Shown here piece by piece: positions 1 through 9,831 of a stretch of DNA of 64,000 bases. The position numbers and the translations under genes were made by a program. Positions within the stretch are counted from its first letter, which is position 1. Every line of letters starts with the position of its first letter. This DNA is from Phytophthora quininea. Its lineage: Eukaryota; Oomycota; Peronosporomycetes; Peronosporales; Peronosporaceae. The notes beneath the pieces are model-generated. The model saw nothing but the letters and a program-made list of their open reading frames with translations, ran no database searches and was not told the origin of the DNA. The DNA is taken from assembly GCA_011947345.1 (NCBI GenBank), contig JAAVTG010000199.1, positions 26,952-90,951 of the forward strand, in the 5' to 3' direction.

Positions 1-8
1 TCGCGTCC

Positions 9-40
9 GCCGTCGGCGAACCGAATCCTTCGCCGACGGC
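9..40. repeat. Perfect 12-bp inverted repeat (hairpin)
   Basis: Two perfectly complementary 12-base arms (9-20 and 29-40) surround an 8-base loop. Related GC-rich CGCCGACG-type motifs recur near 100-115 and 660-680. This looks like the end structure or subterminal repeats of a transposon rather than a host regulatory site, but no transposase can be tied to it. Confidence 0.5.
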
Positions 41-365
41 AAAACTGATAATTCGTCCTGTTGGCGGTTGTTCTCGTGAAGGCGTAGCAAGCCAACAATT
101 CTCCGACGGCGGAGCTTCCTTCAACGTGTTGTGTCGCAAAACTAAGTGCGTGTGAGTTGAGCTGCAGCAACACTTTGATATCGGAAAGCGTAAGAGGACG
201 ACAGCTAGAGACGCCATTACGAAGCTTGGTGTCAGTGTTGTTGAGCCGAATCAACGGCTTGCAATTGATTTTATAGACGGTGATCGACACGTGTCCTCGT
301 TTCAGGACCGAAGATCATGAAAGCGATGACAGTGTGCGCTTCAATTGCTAATCCGTTCGAGTCGA

Positions 366-557
366 TTATTCGGCGCCCGCAAGTTGTGCACGCGAGGCTT
401 TCAGGATCCGGTAGGTCTGTCGTCGTTGCAGTGAGATCGATTTCTCGACGACGAAGAACCAAACGATCTTGCTGATGCGGAGACCACCATACCAAAATTT
501 ATCGGACCGCCGACCTTTCCGACGCACACTAGTAGTTTGTATGAATACAAAACTCAA
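366..557 (-). mobile_element. Possible Merlin/IS1595-type transposase fragment
   Basis: The minus-strand reading has a basic stretch followed by KFWYGGLRISKIVWFF. This resembles the region after the N-terminal zinc ribbon of IS1595/Merlin (ISXO2-like) transposases, where an aromatic, hydrophobic 'F..S.L....' segment is typical. The reading frame breaks within about 60 codons and no DDE residues are visible. If the assignment holds it is a short dead remnant. The rest of 1-840 shows no recognisable gene. Confidence 0.22.
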
Positions 558-843
558 GTTACCTCCTGGGAAATGCTGAAATGAGTATGCTTATACAAAT
601 TGTACATAGTTCCGTAAAAACTCGAAAAAAGTAAATACGCCGGCACGAATGACTGGCTTCGGCGACGCAAAACTCGCCGACGCGTGTCAGTGCCCAGTGA
701 CCGCCCAGGAGGGTGTATTGAGGGGTCGTGCCGAACACGGTGCGGCTAGCAGGGTTGTCGCCCGCCACAAAGAACTGTGGCGGTGTTAATTCCCCTCGGG
801 CCTCCAACGAGTATACCCCTGTCTTGAGCTGTACTAACCCCCA

Positions 844-907
844 CCTCAGTAGCTCAGTGGTAGAGCACCCGGAAGGGAAGGTCGTTGCGTTCGAACCCCA
901 CCTGAGG
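844..907 (+). pseudogene. Degenerate tRNA-like sequence
   Basis: An A-box (TAGCTCAGTGG, 850-860) and a B-box (GTTCGAACC, 889-897) sit at tRNA-like spacing, flanked by acceptor-like arms CCTCAG (844-849) and CTGAGG (902-907) that can form six pairs. The anticodon arm is shortened: the segment between D arm and T arm lacks a proper 5-bp stem and 7-base loop, total length is 64 instead of about 72, and the T stem has mismatches. It is best read as a tRNA pseudogene or a tRNA-derived (SINE-like) head. It lies 134 bp from the 3' end of the Crypton recombinase ORF. Confidence 0.55.
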
Positions 908-1040
908 TATCTCTTATGTTTGTGTGGAAGAAGCAGGGCGAGCGAAAACGAGGGAGGGAGCGTGGCGACGCGTGTGTATGGGCATCAGCGCGTGTTCGGT
1001 GTTAAAGTTGACCTGGAGACTAACGTGTATTCGGCTGTGT

Positions 1041-3068
1041 TCAGCGACTAACCCGTTCCAGAATGTTCTGTGTGTATCCGGGGGCAGGGTCTTGGATAGC
1101 GGGGGTTTGCAGAAGCTGTTCGTGGCGCTCAATCTTGAAGTTCAACGCGCCAGAGCGGTGAAGAGAACGGAGGTGCTTAAGGACGGCACCGGAGCCACGC
1201 GAGCTGATGCCATGTTCGTCGAGAAAGGCAGCGACGGATTTCTCCGCGCGGATTCCAACGGATAGCACCTGGTCGCGGAAGTTTGCTGCCGTCGTGTCGA
1301 GGACAAAGCCGTCATCCAAGAGCAGCTTCATGTAGGCAACTACCTGCTTGGCTTCGGATCGCTGCTGCTTCGTGATCGGTGCCCGCCACATTGGTGGTTC
1401 TTGAGCGTACCAAGCGTACCAAGTCGCGTGAAGGTGAGTTACTGCTGACCTGCGCTGCTTTTTCTCGATCTGACTGACATCGGGCGCGCTAGTTGCCGGC
1501 TTGTCTCGTTTGCGTGTAGGAGCTTGCAGCTTAGCCTCAAGCGCGTCCATGCGAGCATCTTGACGCTGGACGTGCTCGATAAAGTGGTTAATCACAGCAG
1601 CCTGGTGATTGATGATCTTCTGTTCTGCGCTTGGTTTCGTCGGTTGCTGGAGTGTGTGCTTTGCAGGTGAAGGTGTGCTATCACCACAGGACGGCTCTGG
1701 GCTAGCAAGATGTGACGACCACGCTAGTAATTCAGCGAACGAGCATCCTGCCTCTGCAACGCAGGCATCGATGCGCATGACAGCAGGGGCTTCAGCGTTC
1801 AAGGACTTCAGCAACGGGTAGTGGCGGATCACACTTGAGGTGAGCACGTCGAGAACAGCTTGATTAACGTTGTTGCGGGCGGCTTGAAGGTTGTGGCAGG
1901 TGGTGAACAGGAGGTGCTGGAATCTGGAGATCGTGTCCCTCGTCTTCGAGTCGAATGCTGTTAAGTTTTGCAGCACCACAGATGCCTTCGCCTCGTGGCC
2001 ACTGAGTATCTTGCTAACCTTGTGATCTTCTTTGCTGGTGTTGAAAATGTAGTTAAACCCCTTGTTTGTTGTGCTCATGTTCCAGGCACCTCGGTCGAAG
2101 ATCCACCGTGCCGTGAGCTCATCACTCCCGTTGGCGTGCTGAGCACCGCCACGCCGGAAGGAGTGCGACGTCAGCGCTGTAGTGACTCCAGCAGCTGCAG
2201 CGATCCGGTCCAGCACGCGGTTCACGTGGGAGTAGATGGTTGGGGTCGTCTCCGCTCCTGCTGTCGTCGGTGGCCTGAGCCCAGTAGACTCAACAGGGTG
2301 GTCGAGGACCTCCAATAACGGCACGTCCGGAGTGAGTGAGATGGAAGCTTGGGCGGGCGTCTCGGGCAGGTTGTCGATGACGTCGGGTGACGGTGCCGTC
2401 TGCATGACCAGGGCCAGCGCCATTGCTAGCAACGGGCAGGTCTCGAACTCTGTTCCGGGGAAGAGGGACAAACCTTGCTCCTCGGATGTCTTCATCCGGA
2501 TGAAGCGCACGAAGAGTACGTTGCCGGCATCGATGGACACGTTGGTCTTGCGGAGAAGCGCAAGATCCGAGGCTCTCCCGAACAAGTGCCACAGGAGACA
2601 CAACAGCGCAGCATCCTGGTAGTCAGTAGAGCAGCTCGCATTAACATACAAATACACAAGCATTCGTTTTAAGTCAACCTTTGTACATGGTGGCGCCTTA
2701 CTGATAAAGCCGCCGCCGTCACGCTTCATGCAAAAACTGTCGAGAGTCTTCCCCATTTTGAGCAGGCGAGCTTCCAATGAGGCTCGATGCTGAGGAAACT
2801 GATCGAGCAGCCAAAGTTTTGCCTGCCGATAGTACTGCATCGAGGTGTTTCGAGCCAGCGGCTTGCCTTTCCTGCCCTCGTTAAAAGCGAGATGCATTCC
2901 AAACTTGTCCATGACGGACACAAAACACCTCCCACTCTCATCACGCTCAATACACACACGCACATACTCTTCACTCACACCCTCAGACTTAAGAAACCTC
3001 ATAAATGCCGCCACTGCAGTTGCCTTTGCACGCTTCGTGTTCCCGGGCGCCAACTCCTCTAAACCCAT
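1041..3068 (-). CDS. Crypton-type tyrosine recombinase, intact ORF
   Basis: Uninterrupted 675-residue ORF beginning at a true ATG. The tyrosine-recombinase pattern is visible: Arg165 in the motif FGRASDL, the H-x-x-R box HSFR (His302, Arg305), and a candidate nucleophile Tyr340 in KGFNYIFN. The Arg-to-Tyr spacing and the lack of a reverse transcriptase fit the Crypton family (DUF3504-like) of fungi and oomycetes, DNA transposons that move by a Tyr recombinase. The C-terminal part (WYAWYAQEPPMWR and the basic helical stretch after it) resembles a GCR1_C-type DNA-binding domain, which is inference. No frameshift or stop is present, unlike most other transposon genes in the window, so the copy may be young or active. 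I cannot define the element's short terminal direct repeats. Confidence 0.8.
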   Translation of the reverse strand: MGLEELAPGNTKRAKATAVAAFMRFLKSEGVSEEYVRVCIERDESGRCFVSVMDKFGMHLAFNEGRKGKPLARNTSMQYYRQAKLWLLDQFPQHRASLEARLLKMGKTLDSFCMKRDGGGFISKAPPCTKVDLKRMLVYLYVNASCSTDYQDAALLCLLWHLFGRASDLALLRKTNVSIDAGNVLFVRFIRMKTSEEQGLSLFPGTEFETCPLLAMALALVMQTAPSPDVIDNLPETPAQASISLTPDVPLLEVLDHPVESTGLRPPTTAGAETTPTIYSHVNRVLDRIAAAAGVTTALTSHSFRRGGAQHANGSDELTARWIFDRGAWNMSTTNKGFNYIFNTSKEDHKVSKILSGHEAKASVVLQNLTAFDSKTRDTISRFQHLLFTTCHNLQAARNNVNQAVLDVLTSSVIRHYPLLKSLNAEAPAVMRIDACVAEAGCSFAELLAWSSHLASPEPSCGDSTPSPAKHTLQQPTKPSAEQKIINHQAAVINHFIEHVQRQDARMDALEAKLQAPTRKRDKPATSAPDVSQIEKKQRRSAVTHLHATWYAWYAQEPPMWRAPITKQQRSEAKQVVAYMKLLLDDGFVLDTTAANFRDQVLSVGIRAEKSVAAFLDEHGISSRGSGAVLKHLRSLHRSGALNFKIERHEQLLQTPAIQDPAPGYTQNILERVSR

Positions 3069-3554
3069 TCCTCTCTAGTCGGATAAACGGAAAATATGCG
3101 AGTGATATGCTTTTGACTGCCGTTTTGAGAGGAGATACACATATTTAACGGAGCTTTCCGACCCGATACGTCGGAATGGCTGGCTTACATGACTTGCCTT
3201 TTCTCTAGAAATGCCATTGGTCAAAACATGGGATCAGATGCGTAGCGATTGGTTGATAATTTATATTTGAACTTTCATTGGCTTTTAAGATCTATACAAA
3301 ATCGTAATGAAATCGGATAAACTGCCATATTCAACCATAGCAAAAGCCTGCAAATTGTTGTCGTTACTGGGACCAGGTGTTCTGTAACATGCATGGTGCT
3401 GCCAATTTACTGTCCACGCTGCAAGTAGCACTGTGATCAACGTTAACCCGGAGCAGATCACAGGCAGGCGGCTCTGGCAGCGATGTACACGTTAGACTTA
3501 GTTCGCTGTCTGGAAGAGAATGATATTACTCCGTTGGATCAAAACCTCCAGGCT
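3069..3554. other. Intergenic region between Crypton and DRAM-like gene
   Basis: About 490 bp, moderately AT-rich, without a convincing coding region. It must contain the promoter of the leftward Crypton ORF and the 3' end of the leftward DRAM-like gene. No repeat or RNA gene was recognised. Confidence 0.4.
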
Positions 3555-4640
3555 TCACTGAAGCACTGCGATCTTTGCTTCTGGGGTGAAGTTGGTGCTC
3601 TCATCATCGTCATAATCGTTGGTGATGAACGATGTCGAGTACCCTACCAACGTCAGGATGCAGGCGAGCTGAGCAGCGGCACGCATCTGACTCGTGCCGT
3701 ACGTCTTTTCTGAAAAGAGAAATAATCGGGCGTTAGCGACTATGAAAGTCATGGCAAACTTCGGTCAACATACCATCGTCATATAGCGTCGTAGTTGTCG
3801 AGTTGAGACGCATTTCCACCTCGCAGTACGTCTCGCCAAGTCCCTTGTCGATACAGTCTTCGATCGAGAGTCGTTGAGCTTGCGGGGCCACCGCTGTTCC
3901 GATCGGCATGTAGATGAGGAAGGCGACGAAAAAGAGGGCGAAGAACGTGACCTGGATCAGCAGCGTTTTCTTCCTCCTCCGCAGCTTCGTGGCCACCGTC
4001 GAGCAACCGTTCTCGAGATCTGTCTGCAGGCCCGTCAACGACTTGTACAGCTTGTAGCTGACGATGGTCTGCTCAATGGCACAATTGTCAGCGGATGGAC
4101 CAGCAGTTCCCTAAAAGAGTGTTTAGCTGAGATACACGTACGTTCAGGAGAACGGCGATGGTCTCGATGTAGAAGAACCACTCAGCTCCTGCAGCGTGGA
4201 GGGAGGAGTGCTTGGACGTGTCGAAGAACGCCAGAATGGGGAGGCCCGGGTTGGCCATGATGCCGGCCGCGAGCGTCACGTAGGCGATGGCGCGATAGAT
4301 TGTTTCTTCCTGCGGCAGCGCCGACATGTGGTAGCGCCAGTTGAAAATGTACGTGAAGACCAGCAGCACTGCCGTGATCGTGAGCCCGGTGGCGAATACG
4401 TAGTAGGCTGGGGGATCTGCGAATCAAAAAAATCGAAACGTGAGCTCTCGGGGCTGCAAAATGCGAGCCATAGCACGCACCGCGCCCCATATCGGAAAGG
4501 AAGGGCCACGAGAGGCCGCTGACCCAAATGTGCTTGGCCTTGACGATGACGACGCAGGTCACGAGCGTGATGAGGGCGCTGAGCGAGGCCCCCAGCGGGC
4601 ACGCCGTGCGGAGGAGGCGCAGCAGCGACGTCGAGTCCAT
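3555..4640 (-). CDS. DRAM/Frag1/Sfk1-family multi-pass membrane protein
   Basis: Four exons (4640-4481, 4416-4142, 4110-3774, 3709-3555) with GT..AG introns of 64, 31 and 64 bp join in frame to 308 residues; the 31-bp second intron is unusually short. The protein starts MDSTSLLRLL and has about six hydrophobic segments, for example ASLSALITLVTCVVIV and LLIQVTFFALFFVAFLIYM. It also has the family-like stretch of small and polar residues AGIMANPGLPILAFFDTSKH in the middle, as in DRAM/TMEM150/Sfk1 proteins. Family members act in autophagy-lysosome regulation (DRAM) or plasma-membrane lipid organisation (Sfk1/TMEM150). Which role applies here cannot be told. An acidic C-terminal tail (NDYDDDES) follows the last membrane segment. 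A candidate initiator motif lies about 300 bp upstream. Confidence 0.72.
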
Positions 4641-4937
4641 TGACGCTTGTCAATTGCGGGGGCCGACTGGCGCTTTAGACACTGGTCCAGCAGCGGAGAC
4701 CAGCACATCGCGCTTTTGCCACAGTCTCCATTACGCGAACCGACTGCGGTTGACATGTCCAGGACAGCTGGTTTCAGAGCCTACCGCGACCGATCCCAGG
4801 ATATGAGCCGCCACATTTGAGCTGGCTCGGTGCGCACGACATGTGTGGCTTTGTATTGAGTCGATCGGGCGCAGCAGCTGCTTTGGGTGCTCGAAAAAGA
4901 GTGGACCTTTTTCTGCCCAAATGCGTAGAGACCATGC

Positions 4938-4957
4938 GAAAATGAGCGGAAATGAGC
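4938..4957 (-). promoter_or_regulatory. Candidate oomycete initiator (double GCTCATTT)
   Basis: On the minus strand this reads GCTCATTTCCGCTCATTTTC, two tandem copies of the oomycete Inr core GCTCATT-YY. It is oriented toward, and about 300 bp upstream of, the ATG of the DRAM-like gene. The assignment rests on motif similarity only. Confidence 0.35.
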
Positions 4958-5015
4958 TTTGAAAGTCATCTGACTTCAACTATCCAAATTACTTGCGGAC
5001 GGGAGTCCACCGGAT

Positions 5016-7118
5016 ATGAGCCACTTGCGGGGCGCGCTGCGTCGCGTGTGGCTCGGCGCTGAGGGCGTCGACAGCTCCGCCAAAGGCCTGAAGCCTCTGG
5101 GCAGCCAGGTGCCCAAGACCGAGGAGACCAAGGCGCAGCAAACTCTTCCCAACGAGCAGCGTCTCGGAGGTGTCGTGTGGAAGCCTGAACAGGAGTTCCC
5201 GGGCCGCTCCACCGTCGACCGCCACGCCATGACAATGGACAGAGAGCTGCAAGTGCTGCAGCGCATCGCTCGCGTGTCAATCCGCTGCATCGCACAGCCA
5301 GCGCGTCTGGTGCTGCTGGGCGTCTGCTCCAGCGGAGTGCTGGGGCTGTCGGCCTACGAGGCGCATCTGCTGCTGGACCCGGCCCAGGCCTCGACGGCCG
5401 AGGCCGCGCTCTTCATGTACAAGTACGCCACCAACAACTTCCTGGCCAGCTGCATCTGGAACACCCACTCGCCGGAGCTCATTGCACAGAGTTTGGGACT
5501 GGATCCATCGCAGCTTTTGCGGGCGTTGCATCCTGCAACTTCCAGTCCAGATGCAGCACTGCAGTTGAAGGTGATGAATGTGTTCACGGCAAGAGCAATG
5601 ATCGCGGGCTTCACAGTGGTCACGCAGCTGCTGACGATCGTGAGGGCGAGCGGAACGGCGGCAATGGGGTACTTGGAGAACGTTTACAGTGGGAGGGAGC
5701 CGCCCTTGCATGGAGTCGAGGAACGCATCATCCGACTTGCTGGAAAAGGAAGCGATGCGACCGAGGTGTCGATGGCGAGATATGGCGCGCATATCCTGCC
5801 TGTGCTTGAAGACCCAGAGCAGCATCGCCATGTGGTAAAGAAGTGGTCGCTAAACGGCAGGGTGCCGTGTGTGTGGCGCGTCCCCGATGGTCAGTACGGC
5901 TTTCGCCATTCCTGGGAAAACTTGCACGTCGACGAGTCCTTCTTGCTGCGTACGACTACTGGCAAGTATATTCTGTGCATCGAGGCAGACACTTCACTCA
6001 AGGATCGGGCGTTTGAGCTGAGAGTTTTACCCCGCGCACGACTGCCGCAGGATGAGGAGCTGTCTATTGAAGATGCATCCCAAGCCTACCGTCTCATTCA
6101 GCGCCAGGCGGCGATGGCCCTGCAGCGACCATTCCAAAGTCTCTGTGTGCTGCTTGGTGACTCGCGTCAGCCTTGTGACCTCGGCGGGGAGACCTTCGTT
6201 TCTCTACGGGACAGAACGGTGCTCAAGAAGGAAGTAAACGTGCTCGTCGATTCCAAGGCCTGCTGCTGGAAGTGGTGAAGTGGTGCAGTCGCTTTGCAGA
6301 TGATCGCAAGACGCTGGTGTTGGACGTAACACCGGACAATTTTACTCCGTTGCGACTGTTTCTGGAGCACCAAGGTTACGCCGTGCTGACACCGGCCGAG
6401 GCGGTCGAATTTGAAGCACGAGAAGTTGCCGAGGCCGAAGCCGAAGCAAAGGCTAAAGCGGAAGCAGATGAGCAAGACCGTCGCCAGCGGCAAGAACAAG
6501 AAGAGCAAGAGATGGCCTTAGCAGACGCGTATTGGGCTGCTGGGCGTGAAAAATCCGGTTGACGAGCCCAGAAACAAGGGAAGTGCTAGTAGTAGTGAAG
6601 ATCGTGGCAGTGCGGCCACAGCTCAAGCAAAAGCCCAAGACGACGGAGCGGAACAAAAGCCAACTGGCAATAGTACGAACAAAACAGAGAAGTCAAGGAC
6701 CGAGTCAGAGGACAGTGCGGCACGAAAGAGCAGAAAACCCGAAAAGCTTCCCCGACTGCTGTATTATCCGACAACGATCTCGACTATCAATGCAGTGCAT
6801 GCAACGCTAACGTCCGGGGACGGAGTGTCTGACCCTCGACGCTGCTGCGTTCTCATCAACGAACCGTTCGGGCTAGAACACCTTGATGAGCTAGCTGAAG
6901 ACGCAGGAGAGAAGTTTCACCCTGTGTGTGCTGCCGAGATCTACGACGATTACTTCCGTCAGGTGCAAATTTGGACACGCATGGGCTATTCTTCCGTTGT
7001 CATCCAACGCGAGCTCGACCAGCGGTTCGAACCGGTGCGTGAAGTCCTCGATGCAATCGCTGCGTTAGATAAGAGTAGCGCAAGTTCGAGGCAATCTGCA
7101 ACGCGAACTGGTGTATAA
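5016..7118 (+). CDS. Unknown two-pass membrane protein (two apparent frameshifts)
   Basis: Three ORFs in consecutive frames (5016-6278, about 6257-6562, about 6546-7118) read as one protein of about 700 residues. Restoring one G in the GG at about 6257 and removing one A from the AAAAA at about 6549 makes them continuous. The N-terminal part has two hydrophobic segments: LVLLGVCSSGVLGLSAY, and AMIAGFTVVTQLLTIV after a 70-residue loop. A globular domain of about 200 residues follows, then a long charged Ala/Glu/Lys coiled-coil stretch, a low-complexity Ser/Lys/Glu linker and a final compact domain. I do not recognise the family. The two-membrane-segment hairpin near the N-terminus would fit an organelle inner-membrane protein, but no clear targeting peptide is seen. 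The 3' end converges on the next gene with 48 bp between. Confidence 0.6.
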
Positions 7119-7166
7119 GGAATAATACGAGCAGCACACACAAACTAATGAATACTACATGACTTC

Positions 7167-8650
7167 TCAATTGAAGATGTGGCGAGCCACGACGTAGCTG
7201 GACAGCAGCATGAACAGACCGACACCATATACAATCATTCGAGCGATGAGCCGGCATGCTGCTACGTCGGCAGACTGCAATTCACCGTGTTGAACTTGGC
7301 GCTGAGCCAACACCGCTGCCATCTCGCGAGCTTGACGTTCGGCTGGGTCTCGCTGCTCGGCTTCCGTTCCAGCTTGAATGTGTCGTCGACGAAGTGCCTC
7401 TCGTAAAGGCTGCTCGTGCCACTCAGGAAGCATCACCGGTGTTGGTGCTTTCTCTTCCTCAGCGTCATCGTCCTTTTCTTCGTCTTCAGCATTGCCGAAC
7501 GCGTGGCCCACGACTCCTATCTCCGTAGCAGGCATGTTCTGTTCGTCGTCGGTCGGTTCCGGCACCACTAAACTAGCAACGTAGTCGGCCTCCTCGCGCT
7601 GACGCTGCGATTCCGCACGCTCCTTCTCTTCTTCGTCGGCAGCGATGACATCCAGCACGCGCTGAATTTCGCTGAGCATCGACGGGTCGACGCCCATTTT
7701 CAGAAGCACCTTCTTTTCGATGCGCGCCGACCGGAAGCCGCTGTTTCTTTCCGCCGAAGATGACACCGATGCGCGACGGCGGTGACCACCTGGCTGCACC
7801 GGGGACGGGATCGGTGCATCTTCAGAGGGTTGGTCCCCAAACATGTCCGTCATCGGTGTGCCCGGCGCTTCGGAGAACATGGACTCGGTGTCGAAGCTCC
7901 AGCGCGACGTATCCGCCACCGAGGACGTCGGCGAGTACGAGCGTTTCTCGGCAGCTTCTGGTTCTGTTGCTTCAGTCGCTTCCGCCTCTCGATCATGCTG
8001 CCGCTCCTGTTTGACCTGGGCTTGTTCTCGCCGTCTCTCCTCGCTCTCTAGCGCATGGAGCAGGTTCGTCGCCAACTCTGCCAGGAAGATGGAGGCCTCG
8101 GGCGACGCCGCCATCTCTATAGCGCTGGTGACACACTCTTCCGTGCTGGAGATGACACGTCGTCCGTCGTCGCTGGCGAAAAAGTCTACGACCGACTGCA
8201 GCGTCTGGAAGAGCTGCTGCGTGGCCGCCTTGGTCTCGGGTGTGTTGAGTGCCTGCGCCACCTTGGCCACCGTCGCCACGCCGTTGAGCACCACGTCCCG
8301 ACCGCTGCGGGAGCTGGCAGCGCGCACAAAGTCCTGCTGCAGTTGCCTGGTACTGGCACCCAGCCGCTGGCCGCGCTCGGCACCGAACACGCCCAGCGCA
8401 TTGCTCAGCGCCGTGGCCAGCAGCCGCGTGAGGTCCCTGGCGCGCTGCGGCGTCATCGTCTTGAGGCGGCCCCAGAGCAGCACGCTCAGCACGGCCGGAT
8501 TGGCGGCCGACTCGGCCAGCCGCGCCGCCACGGGGTTCACCACTGACTCGTCCACCTTGGTCGTCGCCCACCTGCAGGCAGAGAGTGTTAGAAGCATTCT
8601 TCCTTTGCATGTGGAGCACGCTTGTCGTACCGGACCGCGTCCACGATCAT
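7167..8650 (-). CDS. Unknown conserved-looking protein with C-terminal membrane anchor
   Basis: Two exons (8650-8631 and 8571-7167) separated by a 59-bp intron give 474 residues. The start MIVDAVRWATTKVDES is chosen because only this ATG keeps frame through the splice; the longer unspliced ORF would read through the intron. The N-terminal 220 residues are helical and rich in Ala/Leu/Arg, like a HEAT- or ARM-type solenoid. A long acidic and Ser-rich disordered middle follows. The extreme C-terminus (MIVYGVGLFMLLSSYVVARHIFN) is a single hydrophobic helix with almost nothing after it, so the protein is probably tail-anchored with the bulk in the cytosol. Family not recognised. It is divergent from the WW-domain gene (about 195 bp between starts). 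Confidence 0.65.
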
Positions 8651-8844
8651 CTTGGCGAGTGAGAGGCACCGATGAGTAGCAACGGGAAGGCTGGGGGCTG
8701 CTTGCCGTCGGAGTCGGGTTGTGACGAGCAGGGTGCTCGTGTGACGTTTCGATTTTGTGCGACGTTCTTGGGTGGGTGAAAATGGGTGGTCTTTTTAATA
8801 AAGACCCGTTAGAGGCCCGGTTTTATTACCAAAGAATTGCCCAC

Positions 8845-9592
8845 ATGGCGACGCGCGGGGTGAACGGCGCGTCCAGCGGCTCGCTGAACGAGCGCTTCAT
8901 CAAGTGCGCCGGCTGCAACGTGAACGTGCCCAAGGAGGACATGCTGGCGCTGGGCCAGTGCACAGTGTGCGGACGGCCCTACGAGGCCAGCGGCGCGGGC
9001 CAGTGCGGCGGCGAGGTGCGCACCGTCGCCTTTGGCGCTGCCGACGAGCAGCAGCAGCAGCAGCAGCCCAGCAAGCCCAAGCGCAAGCGGTGGGCCGTGC
9101 TCACGTCCAGGAAGGGCCGTACGTACTACCACAACTCGGAGACGGGCGAGGACCGCTGGGACAAGCCCGCGGATCTCGAGGCGGACGCCGCGGAGGACGC
9201 CTTCGGTAAGCTAACGACGCGCTTGGGACGAAGAATTGCTGCTTGCTGACTTTGCTGTGGGTTTTGCTGCTGCTGCAGTGCCGTTCAAGAACGACGCGGT
9301 GAAGAAGGCGGTGCTGCGCGAGCAGGCCAAGCTGGAGGCGACCCGGATGGGCGTGCCCATGCAGCTGGTGGCTGCCAACCAGCACGAGCTGCAGCAGCAG
9401 GACGTGGACGACGACCCGTTCACCAAGATGGCTGGACGCGGCAGCGGCGGCACAGCAGCCAGGGAGACTGCTCCTGCGAGAGAAATCAGTCCCAAGCGAA
9501 CGCCAGTCCACGAGTCTGTAGAAGGAGCAGAGCTGGACGAGAGAGCGCAGCACGAGCAGGACAGCGCTGGTGGCTCCTGCGCCGTCATGTAG
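8845..9592 (+). CDS. Zinc-ribbon-like, WW-domain protein ending in a CaaX box
   Basis: Two exons (8845-9205 and 9279-9592) with a 73-bp intron give 224 residues. Near the N-terminus a C-x2-C...C-x2-C arrangement (KCAGCNV and GQCTVCGR) looks like a small zinc-binding unit. After a poly-Gln run and a basic patch (KPKRKR) comes a single WW domain, RWAVLTSRKGRTYYHNSETG followed by EDRWDKP, with both signature Trp residues. WW domains bind proline-rich ligands. The protein ends SCAVM at its last residues. CAVM is a good CaaX prenylation signal, and terminal Met favours farnesylation, so membrane attachment is predicted. An in-frame ATG at 8782 would add 21 residues; I prefer 8845 because composition changes there. 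Confidence 0.75.
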
Positions 9593-9631
9593 ACGACGCC
9601 TGGCGGCAGAGTCCGCTTCAACTTGCGGCAA

Positions 9632-9643
9632 TCATTTCAGTTT
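9632..9643 (+). promoter_or_regulatory. Candidate oomycete initiator upstream of Beclin
   Basis: TCATTTCAGTTT resembles the oomycete Inr consensus TCATTYYNCAWTTT and lies about 190 bp before the Beclin ATG, in the same orientation. Several CCCATTT copies follow at 9648-9680. Motif match only. Confidence 0.33.
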
Positions 9644-9831
9644 GAGTACCCATTTATATACCCATTTCGCTGCCCATTTCCATTCTACCTAGACCGTGGT
9701 GTCGTTACGGTGGCGTCGTGCCTTCCTGGAGCTCTTCCTGCGCGACTACACGTATCGTCAGCAGCATCTCCGTCGCCTCCACCTCCTACCAAGCTTCCCT
9801 CCACGCAGCCTTCGTTGCCGCCGCTGCCGCC

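Noticed and set aside
7843..8679. 278-codon plus-strand ORF
   Set aside because: Shadow of the tail-anch­ored protein gene on the other strand; Ser/Ala/Arg-rich composition typical of antisense reading of GC-rich coding DNA.
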